DNA from: Cerioporus squamosus
Lineage: Eukaryota; Basidiomycota; Agaricomycetes; Polyporales; Polyporaceae
DNA: 64,000 nucleotides
NCBI GenBank assembly: GCA_022592435.1
Contig: JABYQS010000088.1
Span: forward strand, 98,329 to 162,328
Reading direction: 5' to 3'
The notes beneath the pieces were generated by a model, which was not told the origin of the DNA, made no database searches, and saw only the letters and a list, made by a program, of their open reading frames with translations. Numbering within the stretch: position 1 is the first letter of the stretch; each line of letters opens with the position of its first letter. The position numbers and the translations under genes were made by a program. Below are positions 10,762 through 20,247 of this stretch, piece after piece.

Positions 10762-13700
10762 TGCAGCTGATCCTACCGAGCCATCTCCGAGATGAACTCC
10801 CAGCGCGACAAAGGAACCGCGACAGCCCATCGATCCGTGACGCATGCCCCTTCCTGCCAGATCGGCCAGGTGTCCCCCGGCGCAAGGGAGTCTTCCCATC
10901 GCCACGCATCGTGCAAGGATCGTGGACAGGCCAAGCGCACGTCCGACGCATTCGATGCATCGGCGCGTGCAGCCTGCCTGCAGCGTGTCTGCACATGCCG
11001 TGGATTCGCCGGCAGGGACGTGGGTGCTTGTGACCGTCCAAGCACGCCTCTCCAGGTCGCCAGCTGGACGTGCGGACTCAGTTCGCTGGACTGCGTCGCC
11101 GCCGTCGTGACTCGGCTGTCGGGCTGCTGACGCGTCTCAGGACGTGCTACGGAACGCCTGCAGCGAACCCGGTGACGTCGAGAAGGCATGCGAGGGCGCC
11201 CTCTCCCCGGAGCGCGGCCCAAACACAACCGTCGTCCGTTTCCGCTCCCTTTCCTTCCCATCCCTACAGAGCCGTGCCAATGGTCTCTGTCCGTGGCCCG
11301 CTTCTTTCCCCGAATACCAAGCACTTTGTCTCCGTTCCGTCGCCAAGCGCCTCTCTGCCCGTCATGGCCCATTTCGGCTGTGGGCGTGGGTGCATCAGAA
11401 CCCTCATCCCGCGCCTTCTGCGCCTCGAGACTCGGGATGGAGCATGCCAGAAGCTGTACGACTGCTTCGTGCATGCTATCCGACGCGTCACGGACGTCAC
11501 CGCTGCACTCGAATTGCTTTGTTCACGTTCATATGTGTGGGCATTGTCTGTGTCCTTCTGGCATTCCTTTATTGCGTTACGGCACGCAGACACAGGTATA
11601 CACCGGCCCTTCACCCTTCACTCCCCGCCCCCACTGGAATGCTCACAGATAAGCTTTCATTAGAACTCGGAACCCAACCTGAAAATTTCTCGGTGTCCCC
11701 ACGCACCACCTCCGAGAGTTCATACAAGTGGCAACCGCAGGTACAGCAAGCAAACCTCCGGGCACTGGGCATGGAAGCTCAAGACTCACTAATTCCCATA
11801 CTCCACCGTGGACGAGGACAGCCTACTGCGCGACGTCAGGGTGCTTGGCGCCATCGCACGATGTGGATGTCGTTCTTGCACGGCCTGCCCAAGATAGACA
11901 TGGTGGCGCAGCATGCCCGCGCCCCATAGGTTCGCATAACGGGTATGGGAGCGCCAGCGACGGCGCGCACACGCTCGTAGGTACGACGCCGTCGACCCAT
12001 GGCCCCGTCACTGGCTTGTGAACGCCTCCCGCAGCGTACCGCACGCGCGAGAGTCGAACGTCGACCCGCAGCCTGAGCTCACCCACACCCACCTCGGCGT
12101 GCACAGGTATCCCTGCCAGCGACCCCTGGTGCATTCAGCTGCTGGTGGAGATGCCAACACGAACGCGAACCGCCTCGCCAACGAGCGAGAACAACGTCCA
12201 AAATAGCGCGAAGGTCTTACGAGCGAACAGGGCGACACCCTGTCGCGACGAAATCCGGGAACGTACCGCCGAGCCACGGTTTCGCCGCGACAGTAGCGAA
12301 GAACCCACGACACAGACGTGGACAGGGCTCGGGCAGGCAGGGCAGCCCCAGCCTGGTCCATCACCTCCGTCTTCCCCACACTGGCCTGCGACACTCCCCG
12401 CGTCTTCTCGTCCTCCGGGAGCTAGTGCGTCAGCTGTTGCGCAATGCGGGGCAGCGCTTCCTCCAGGCTCTGCTTGTCCCTTCATTTTCTCAGCGCCAGA
12501 GAGAGCAGGAGGTGCTAGTGATGCATGATGCGGCTCACCTGTGGCATAGGACGCCTTCCGTGTGCACTGTGGCCCATGGGAGCCCGAACAAGATCGGGCT
12601 CACAGCGCCTGTGTCTGGATGATGCGGAGAAGATGTTCGTTTATCCGCTGGGAACCTATAGTGGCAACGGATGGGAACTTGGAGAGACGCACGGGCGTGG
12701 GGAGTACCTACCCACGTTGGACAAGAACAAGTAGTTCATCTGGGCGTAAGCCAAGGGTTCGGAGCGGCAGTGAAACTAAACGTCTTCTGAGGAAGTATGA
12801 AAGCAAGTGTGGTATTAGGGACGACGGAGCGGTGAGGGTACCCACGCAGGAACTCATCTATGCAGTAAAAGCAACATACGCTGCGCCGCATACCGCCTTC
12901 TATTGGGCGGATGTGAGCGTCCATGTCCATGTAAGTTCAATGTTCGCAACCGCCTCTCAGCCGCATTCGAACCCACATTCCAGGGCTCCAGTCGCCCGTC
13001 GTTGCCGCGTTCAGGATGGGGCCACGCCTGACAACATTTCGCCGCAGCATCTGCGAGGAACCCACGATACGATCTTGCCAACGCGCTGTTGGAAACTTGA
13101 CTACAACTTGGCAGTGGGAGTGGACGCCCAGCTATCCAGATATTCAGTGGTTACGGCACAGTTCAGGAGGAGGCGTGCGACTGGCAACTCGGATCCAGGA
13201 CAATTGTCAGTTGCTTGGGTACTCTGGGCCTCGACGCTGGAGTGCTGGCCCCTGGCGCCGCCGTGAGTCCCGGAGCACATTGTTTCGACTTTGAGGTGGG
13301 TTTCAATGGGTGAGAGGTTTGCAACGGCATCGCGAGACAGCCTGAGGACTGCGACCAACTCCACCGAGATCTCCCCGGTAGCAGGAACGTGAAGGGAACA
13401 CTGAGGCAGCGCTGATTACAGTACAATGCATGTGGCGACAGCCCCACCCGCGTCCAGGAAGCGACTTGCGAACCTAACTGTGATTCGTGTGCAATGACCC
13501 GACTTCAGCGCATTCACAGGGTCGCAGAAGCATGTGCCGCCTCGGTCGCAGCACGCTTCGAATGCGGAGCGAACTGTTAGATGGTGATGCGCGACGGACG
13601 ATGGACGCCATGGTTCGTGGCAGATGCCTCCCATGGGAAGCACAAGATGGTGAGTGAATCGTAATCGCCCAGAACAACATTCGTTTGAGGCGCCGCGCAC

Positions 13701-13779
13701 TAGCACTAGCCTGTCCCGGATGTGTGGAGAGTGGCCAACAGCGCAGCGCAAAACGCAATATGACACCGCATCGCACCTG
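10762..13779. other. Gene-poor stretch between two transposable elements
   Basis: No domain recognised in either strand. Long frames (for example 261 codons from 11144) look like chance in GC-rich DNA. The stretch resembles 6104-9942 in composition and may belong to the same decayed block. Confidence 0.4.
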
Positions 13780-13784
13780 TCGTG

Positions 13785-14014
13785 TGTTGGAACAAGCGGT
13801 CGTTCCGGGGTGTAGCAGGGAGCCCTCGTCGCAAACGCGCGGGGAATTCGAGAGCAAAGGGAAACTATATGTACGTAGCTACCATCGCGATAAGTCCGCG
13901 ATCGGGATGATAAGCAGTGCGCGGCGCGAGCGCACCGGCTTGCCCGACGCTCGACGCCCGACGCACCGCGTGCCAGCCGAGCCGCCCATTGAAACTCGCC
14001 CAATAACGTCAATA
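13785..14014 (-). repeat. 3' LTR of the Gag-only element
   Basis: 230 bp, apparently identical to 15043-15272. It contains ACATATAGT on the minus strand as a possible TATA box. Confidence 0.92.
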
Positions 14015-14052
14015 CACCCCCTCAAGCCATGCGCGAGCGCACACCCCCTCAA

Positions 14053-14931
14053 TCACCAAGCTCCGTCAACGTCCGTGAGCTCCTCGTACGCCTCCAGGGC
14101 ACCGGCCGACATAGCCGTGTTCGCACCGCCCGATGTCTTCGTCTTCCGACGGGCCGCCTCCCATTTTGCCCGCTCCGGACAGTCCTGCTTGAAATGCCCC
14201 ATCTCGTCACAGAAGTAGCACTGGACTTTCGAGCGATCGACTCTCGGCTTCTCCGAAGAGAGAGCAGCGGCAGCGACCCCAGGGTCTGCGGTGGAAGTGG
14301 GAGGGAGGTCGGACGTACTCGTCTGTCGGACTTCCTCGTTCAGGAGCCTCCGAATGACTTCTTCGAGCGTGAGCTGCTCAGTAGGGATCGAGTCGAGGGC
14401 AATGATGACAGCGTCGTACGAGGGGGGGAGACCCATGGTAATGGCGAGAATCTTGTCTTGGTCGACGACCGCGATGCCCGTCTCCTCCATCCTGAATGCC
14501 ATGCTCCGGATATCGCCAATCCAAGCCTGCATCGACTGCGTGGGTTTCTTCTTCGACGTCAAGAACTGCCTCTTCATCGCCAGCTGCGTCGCGAAACCGC
14601 GAGCTTTGTGCACCTTCGCCAACATCTCCCAAATCTCCATCGGATCGCGTGACCGCATATGAGATAACTGACCGTCGTCAACCTGCATGATCATCTCCGC
14701 CCTCGCCTCGTTCATCTTCTGCACCGATCGCTTCTTCTTCTTCTTCTCGTACTCCTCGTGCCACTGAGATGGGTCCTGGACAGCACTGTCGACCGTGATC
14801 TCGACGATGTCGTCCCACAGCCTCCGCCGGACGAGGTCGGCCTCCATGCGCATCGCCCATTCGACGTAGTTGGCATCGTTGAGCTTCGGGAAGCGACGGC
14901 TCTCGACGGTATGCGTGGTAGAATCGGACAT
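14053..14931 (-). CDS. Copia-type Gag with CCHC zinc knuckle
   Basis: A single-exon frame of 292 residues, starting at ATG 14931 (MSDSTTHTVESRRF) about 110 bases inside the 5' LTR and ending 38 bases before the 3' LTR. Residues ~10-190 show the Copia Gag pattern (UBN2 / Retrotran_gag_2 type): KLNDANYVEWAMRM near the start, then WEML..VH and a LPPSYD motif. A zinc knuckle CYFCDEMGHFKQDC lies near residue 240 (C-x2-C-x4-H-x4-C). The frame is intact. Gag forms the particle that packages element RNA; with no pol here, the particle or enzymes must be shared with a full-length relative. A 10-base poly-G run lies just upstream of the start. Confidence 0.9.
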   Translation of the reverse strand: MSDSTTHTVESRRFPKLNDANYVEWAMRMEADLVRRRLWDDIVEITVDSAVQDPSQWHEEYEKKKKKRSVQKMNEARAEMIMQVDDGQLSHMRSRDPMEIWEMLAKVHKARGFATQLAMKRQFLTSKKKPTQSMQAWIGDIRSMAFRMEETGIAVVDQDKILAITMGLPPSYDAVIIALDSIPTEQLTLEEVIRRLLNEEVRQTSTSDLPPTSTADPGVAAAALSSEKPRVDRSKVQCYFCDEMGHFKQDCPERAKWEAARRKTKTSGGANTAMSAGALEAYEELTDVDGAW

Positions 14932-15042
14932 AGCAGAGGAGGGGGGGGGGGTTTCTTCAGGTGAGTTCTTCAAGGTTCTTCTGATAGGACCCGGGTGGGA
15001 ACGACGCGAAGCGGAGGAAGCAAGGGCTGTACAGCGCGTTTG

Positions 15043-15272
15043 TGTTGGAACAAGCGGTCGTTCCGGGGTGTAGCAGGGAGCCCTCGTCGCAAACGCGCGG
15101 GGAATTCGAGAGCAAAGGGAAACTATATGTACGTAGCTACCATCGCGATAAGTCCGCGATCGGGATGATAAGCAGTGCGCGGCGCGAGCGCACCGGCTTG
15201 CCCGACGCTCGACGCCCGACGCACCGCGTGCCAGCCGAGCCGCCCATTGAAACTCGCCCAATAACGTCAATA
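15043..15272 (-). repeat. 5' LTR of the Gag-only element
   Basis: 230 bp, apparently identical to the other LTR. Followed on the plus-strand side by target duplication TCGTG. Confidence 0.92.
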
Positions 15273-15277
15273 TCGTG

Positions 15278-16534
15278 CACGTCCGGGGATCGTGTCGACA
15301 GATCCCGACATGAGGGGATACCTGTATGTGGTGTGGGATGACAGCGCTACGACGAAGGCGCAGAGCGGCGCGAGTCCACTCGCCCCCACTCCGAGCGCAT
15401 GTCAAGTATTGAATTTTACGGAAGTGCGGCCGAGACAATGTCAGCTGTGCGGTGTCCCCGTGTCGGTGGCTCGGTCCCGACTCCTGGGCTCTGGCACGCG
15501 GGGAGCTGGAAGCTGGAAGCTGGCGCATGCCGCGAACGTGCTGCAGACCGCATTACTGGGAACCGCGGTGCGGCGATACCATGCATCCGCGATTCCTGGC
15601 GGCGAGCCGTTGTGCGCATACCGACCGCGCAATATGCCCGGATTTGGGCCGCCAGGTGCTCAAGCGGGTCGGTGTGAAGGCAATCCATGAGAAAATCGAC
15701 TCAAATCACTGGACAGCTGAACGCGAGCGTGTACGCATGGAACAACAGCATAGACTGGCCAGGACGCGACGTCCGGAGTCCAGAATGCGACCATCCAGAG
15801 ATCAGGTATCCACTCCTGAGCGAGAGAAGAGTTAGAGAGAAATATTGGATGTGCAAGATCGCAGAGACTGCCACCTTTGTGAACATCAGCCAGCGGAGGA
15901 AGATACCGTGCCGAGATGGACAGGGCCAGACGGAGGGAGATGCAGCCACCGCGCCGGTTTCCGCTCGTTATGGAGACATTGGAGAGGAAGGCGGTCCTAT
16001 CGATGGCGGGCATGAGAGCGTTGAGTACATTCATGATGCACAGGCTGAATCGGGAAAGTATCAGCTCATCTGATGAGCCAGGTGAGCCGGTGAGAGACAG
16101 AGGGCGGTCCGCCTTGCGAGTCGCAGGTCACGGTCGGAGAGGATCGAAGACAGCTGCATTCGCATGCAAGTCATGCACTGTCCCGCCGGCGCGCTCTTGC
16201 GCGCTGGAGAAGATGATCGAGCGCGAAGGCACGACCACGAATAGCTTGCATCCATGCGCACGCAACCTGGAGGTGACGCTAGGTCGTTCGGCGAATGTGC
16301 GCGACAGCCTTGTGAGGTTCGAGGACCTAACACGGAGTCTCACTGTCACCAAGCCTGCACATGAGGAACAGCACAAAGACTTGGTGGAGCGTGGTTTGCT
16401 GACTGAATGCAGATCCGTGGGCGATATCCTGTGCCCGTGGAATCGTCGGGATAACTTAGCTTACCACAAAGGAAAGCGAGAGAAGACCTGCCAGTCCGCG
16501 GGGAGGCGCTCTGGCCACGGGCTTGAGGACGTAA
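15278..16534. other. Gene-poor stretch right of the Gag-only element
   Basis: No recognised domain, RNA gene or paired terminal repeat seen. A short tandem GAGCTGGAAGCTGGAAGCTGG occurs near 15503. Confidence 0.4.
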
Positions 16535-17145
16535 CCGCCCATCGGTCCTGACGGACCTGGTCATCCACAAGTCCGTTCCCCGATCCGCTTGTCTTCCGCA
16601 ATTGCATACGATCGTCAACAGCGTCAGACCGAGAGAACCACTGAGGCTCGGATGCTGATGAACTTGTATGTGAGGTCATATCTCGGATAAACACCCAGTC
16701 TCCTTGGGAAGGTCTTTCGTCCTCGCTGAGAAGAAAGATGCATCATGAACTGTGGCAGGCGCACACAGGGCGTTGGGTAGAGACGAGATGCTCGGCGAGG
16801 TTTCGCCGCTCCGGAGAACGAGAATGGGTATCGCAAGAACGTCGCTGCGATCTCCTTCTTGGCCGTGTACGACCTCCTGAGGTAGCACGATCAACGCGGC
16901 GTACAGAAGCACACAGCAAGCCGGTAGAGGAAACGCGCCTTTGAACTGTCCGGCAACCGGTATACGTCTCGGTCCGTCGTCGGTGCATCATAATGGGCCT
17001 TCGACGCGGGTGGACATGACACTGGCTCGGATAGCTTCGTGCCGGTAGTCGCTGGCACATGCACCGATGCTGCAGCGGCGTCATTGCCTACGCAACGCCC
17101 ACACACGGAATGATCAGGTGCGCCTAACGCGGAGTCTCTTGCAGC
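16535..17145 (+). repeat. Dispersed repeat, copy 1 (ends shared with 19964-20110)
   Basis: It opens with GCCCATCGGTCCTGACGGAC and closes near GCGGAGTCTCTTGCA. Both segments recur in the same order and strand at 19964 and ~20097. The two copies differ in length (about 610 and 145 bases), so one carries an insertion or the other a deletion. No coding capacity recognised. Each copy ends 130-200 bases from the 3' end of a minus-strand gene. Confidence 0.55.
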
Positions 17146-17338
17146 GAGATGTGAGGAAAAGGAAACCACTCACTATCCGGCTATAGGGAACGGCATGTGA
17201 ATCGGTGGCAGTAGAGACGGAATACTGGATGGAGACATCATGCAGGCGGATACTTTACATGGTGGGTGAGTATATGTCAAACACGGTCTGATTGTGCCGG
17301 AGTGGTCATGAGGTTGTAACGGAGATGAATCCGTACGC

Positions 17339-18176
17339 TCAGATGATGTCAATAACTGTAGGCCACAGACTGCAGATGGTGAGCCCTTGACATGAACATA
17401 ACGCCAAGGCATAAGGCACGGCACTCACGCAAGAAATCCCACAAGCGTCTGCAAAATTGCGGCAAAGAACGGGATCCAGCTGTGGAAGGTCCGAAAACTC
17501 TCAGCAAGGGGTGGACGAGTGCACTAGGCTGACGGAGAGAGAGCCAGACTTCCGACCCGCGAGAGCAAACGTCTGCCGCCCCTATTCCGTAGCATGATAT
17601 GTACACGCATGTCGCGCAGAAGCCCAGACACGCTGAGACTTCGGAGGAATGGCTCATTTCCACCAGCATAGTACTCGCAAGAAGAACGTACGTGGACATG
17701 TTGTATTTCGCCGCCTTGAACAGTCCCGCAGCCACATAGCCCATGATGGCTGACCCCACAATTGCTCCCCCCAACGCGAAACAGGCGAACAGAAAGAAGA
17801 CGAGGACCGCGAACGTCAATCTTGACCTCTTCTCGTTCTGCTTGGCGGGAGAACGGGATGGTAGCCTCAGTTGGCTCGGATTTCCGATGTCAGCCCCGAG
17901 TCCTTGTCGGTCGTACCGCCGCAGAGGGATTCGTTCGCCGTCTGACACACTGCGATATGATGGACCTGCGTCAGAGAGTCGTGGCCTTGTCTTGTAGCCC
18001 TTGCGCAGTGGCCTCCGCGGAGGAAATGTGAGGTTGAGGAAGGCATACGCCCCGCATGCGATGAACGCTGGCGTGTACAGGACTAGTGTCCAGTAGAGCG
18101 TGAAGCGAAAGATGTCTAGTCGTCCATCAACGTTCACGCTGCCGCCAGAATGTCTACTCGCTCGTCGACTCACCAT
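17339..18176 (-). CDS. Conserved fungal integral membrane protein, 188 aa
   Basis: Exons (minus) 18176-17692, 17479-17429 and 17369-17339, giving 188 residues. Hydrophobic segments lie at about residues 25-50 ([20 protein letters not shown]), 117-150 ([18 protein letters not shown], then a Gly/Ala-rich stretch) and at the C-terminus ([15 protein letters not shown], ending WPTVIDII). The middle is polar and Arg/Ser-rich, probably a cytosolic loop. The last two joins are strongly constrained: NMST/WIPFF across a 212-nt intron, and [13 protein letters not shown] across 59 nt. Homologues occur in many basidiomycetes with no assigned function (recalled). The start at 18176 is the first ATG in frame before the SVNVDGRLD segment; an extra upstream exon cannot be excluded. 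Confidence 0.75.
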
Positions 18177-18660
18177 GTGAGTTGTGAAGATATCTGCCTC
18201 TGGGCTGAATGGGATCTCTGTGTTCGATCGGAAACAGCTCGATACCGGGGTTATAGAGCGAGGGCCATGACGGCGTGCCAGACATCTCTGTACTGCAGCT
18301 ATAAGGACATCGCAAACGAGTGGTCGTCGAGGGCAGTACAGAAGCAGGCGACGGCGATGTGGAGGCAAGAGACAAGCTTGTCGTCGGCGAGGCAGTCGGC
18401 TAGCGCGTCGCCGTAAATGGCAACTGCTGTGTTTACTGTGAGTCTATGACCGTCACCTACAGCCTTCTCGGACGATCTTTCGCGCCACATGAGAGCCAAG
18501 AGCACTGCAGCGTGCTATGACCGCTCGATGAAGCGGAGGAGACGGGGGACGAGAGCAGACCTATGTCATATTCCTGAAATAATGGGCTGAACCAGTACAA
18601 CCTATCTACTGAGTGGCTCGCGGAGAACTGTCTCCTGCCCATCAGTCGAGTCTACGCCTT
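18177..18660. other. Intergenic 5' flank of the membrane protein gene
   Basis: No feature recognised. Short open frames occur on both strands without domains. Confidence 0.4.
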
Positions 18661-19125
18661 TTAAGCTGGTGTGCTGGTGAGACGCAGAAGTAACGACTGC
18701 ATTACCCACCTCCGAGAGGTGTGTGCGGGGCGCCCTATGCATGATCTCTGGATGACAGCAGCGTGCTTTTCCTGCCCTGACGGTAACTCCTCTAATACGT
18801 CCAGATGTGAGCAGACAATCTCTTCCTGGCCGCCAAGAAGTTCGTCGTCGTCCAACGAGAAGGCCGCTGGCCAATCCGAGCACAGTATGAATTTGGGAAC
18901 GATGCAGTTGCGCGAAGTAGACTTCGGCAGTTCCCCGACTGTCGAGTCCACCAGACGGTCCGAGTCGTCGTCGTCCTCCCCCACGTCAATAATCTTCGAG
19001 AGGTGCAAGCCTGCCAGTTGCTCAACAAGGTTGTTGGGCTCGTGCTTCACATCCGACGTATGTGCCAATTTTGGCACTTGCGGCGTCCGCCAGACGATTG
19101 CGGCTGAGTTCGTCCTCGTCTTCAA
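18661..19125 (-). other. Acidic open frame without ATG, possible tail of the kinase-like remnant
   Basis: A 154-codon minus-strand frame starts eight bases after the TAA of the kinase fragment. It reads as a plausible acidic protein (IDVGEDDDDSDRLVDS, then LDDDELLGGQEE) but its first usable codon is TTG. It may be the C-terminal part of the same ancestral gene, separated by frame damage. Function unknown. Confidence 0.35.
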
Positions 19126-19132
19126 AGGTTAA

Positions 19133-19700
19133 TTATGCACGACTGCCGTGGTCGTTGCCATCGTGTGATATGCACTCGGGGAGCGGTTCATCGGCGTCTT
19201 CCGGATCGTAGAATGGCTGAGCTAGGAGATCGACGCATAGCTCTCGGAACCGACACTTCCAGTATGCGTAGTCGGGGGCGTCTGTGTATCCGAGTATCCG
19301 AGAGCCCTGATGTTGTCCACGAAATCAACCGAAGACAGATGGGCGGTCAGCGAGCTGCGTGCCATACCAGTCCTTCTTCGACTTGTATAGGCGGGTACGC
19401 CTGTACTTCCAGCAAGGCGCCCACAGAAGATCGCCCAGCAGGAGGGCAACGAGCGTGTACGACAGTGACTCCATGTCGTCTCTGCGAGAAAGCGCTGCGA
19501 GATGAGTCGATAAGTATCTCCTCCGGCAGGTGCTACCTCACTCACAGTGACGGAGATGTCCATGTAAACTGAGGAAGGCTTCGGTCCCGATGGAGTGCGA
19601 CGTTGAGGGTGGCAAATGGTAGCCTTCGGGGTGGGTTGCTGTGAAAAGTAAGGCGGAGGAGGCCACCCGCACTGCCGGGCGCGGCAACGCCGACGCATAT
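19133..19700 (-). pseudogene. Casein-kinase-1-like kinase, C-terminal lobe remnant
   Basis: On the minus strand three frames together give the end of a CK1-type kinase: SIGTEAFLSLHGHL, then RRDDMESLSYTLVALLLGD (the RRDD.ESL signature of this family), then FVDNIRAL, then GYTDAPDYAYWKCRFREL. A normal 51-nt intron joins the first two. The later blocks are out of frame: one shift lies just after PSVFG (about 19327), another is an 8-bp tandem duplication of TCGGATAC (about 19283-19298). The ATP-binding lobe and the catalytic HRD and DFG motifs are not found upstream, where a dispersed repeat sits at 19964. A truncated, inactive gene is the simplest reading. Confidence 0.65.
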
Positions 19701-19963
19701 AGTAGACCCACTGCCTTGCCAGGAAAGCCAGCTCGTCGAGCAACGACTCGTCCCCGCCAGCTGCCCTAGCGCGTCTTCTGGTCGGTCTACTTAACCCGTG
19801 ACAAGCAATCACTATAGGGAGAACTTGAACTAAGTAAGTAACGTTGGTTTTCATCGAGCTGTCTCGTTCATTTACTTTGATGGACGCAATGGAAGCATAG
19901 TTTGAGGATGAATTGCTTGATGGTGCAGTTGAAGTGAACGTGGTAAGCAATTATATTAAGGCC

Positions 19964-20110
19964 CATCGGTCCTGACGGACCTGATCATGAGAAAGTCAGT
20001 TGCCCATGCGTTTGGCGTGCCCGAAAGTGATCAAGCTTTGGGGTCATCGACAACGCAACGTCGGTGAACGGAAAGATCAGGCGCCGCCAGCGCGGAGTCT
20101 CTTGCATAAA
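19964..20110 (+). repeat. Dispersed repeat, copy 2
   Basis: Shares its first ~27 bases and its last ~30 bases with the copy at 16535-17145 (same order and strand). It lies between the ligase 3' end and the kinase remnant. Confidence 0.55.
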
Positions 20111-20247
20111 GATGTACACAAAGACACTGGCGAACATAGATACCTATAAGAATATAGGACCGGGGACTCAACCGAAGCGACAGATCGCCCGAGACTCCAC
20201 CTCGTCCGCGGTGAGCCTCTCGTCAAGCGCGTCATAGGCCAGCATCT

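Larger units (their letters stand above)
13785..15272 (-). mobile_element. Copia-type mini LTR retrotransposon encoding only Gag (TR-GAG-like)
   Basis: Two 230-bp LTRs (13785-14014 and 15043-15272) appear identical base for base and bound a 1028-bp interior. The 5-bp duplication TCGTG flanks both sides (13780-13784, 15273-15277). Read on the minus strand, each LTR runs TATTG...CAACA. Next to the 3' LTR is a polypurine tract, TTGAGGGGGTG. The interior holds one gag gene and no protease, integrase, reverse transcriptase or RNase H. Identical LTRs mean very recent insertion, so pol functions must have come in trans. This matches the published TR-GAG class of non-autonomous elements. Confidence 0.9.

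Noticed and set aside
11144..11929. 261-codon plus-strand open frame
   Set aside because: Same reasons; the translation shows no recognisable fold or family.
12955..12980. tRNA-like T-arm (GGGTTCGAAT on the minus strand)
   Set aside because: No matching stem partners, anticodon arm or acceptor stem nearby.
14941..14950. Ten-base poly-G run before gag
   Set aside because: Probably part of the element leader; could be length-miscalled, and no function can be argued.
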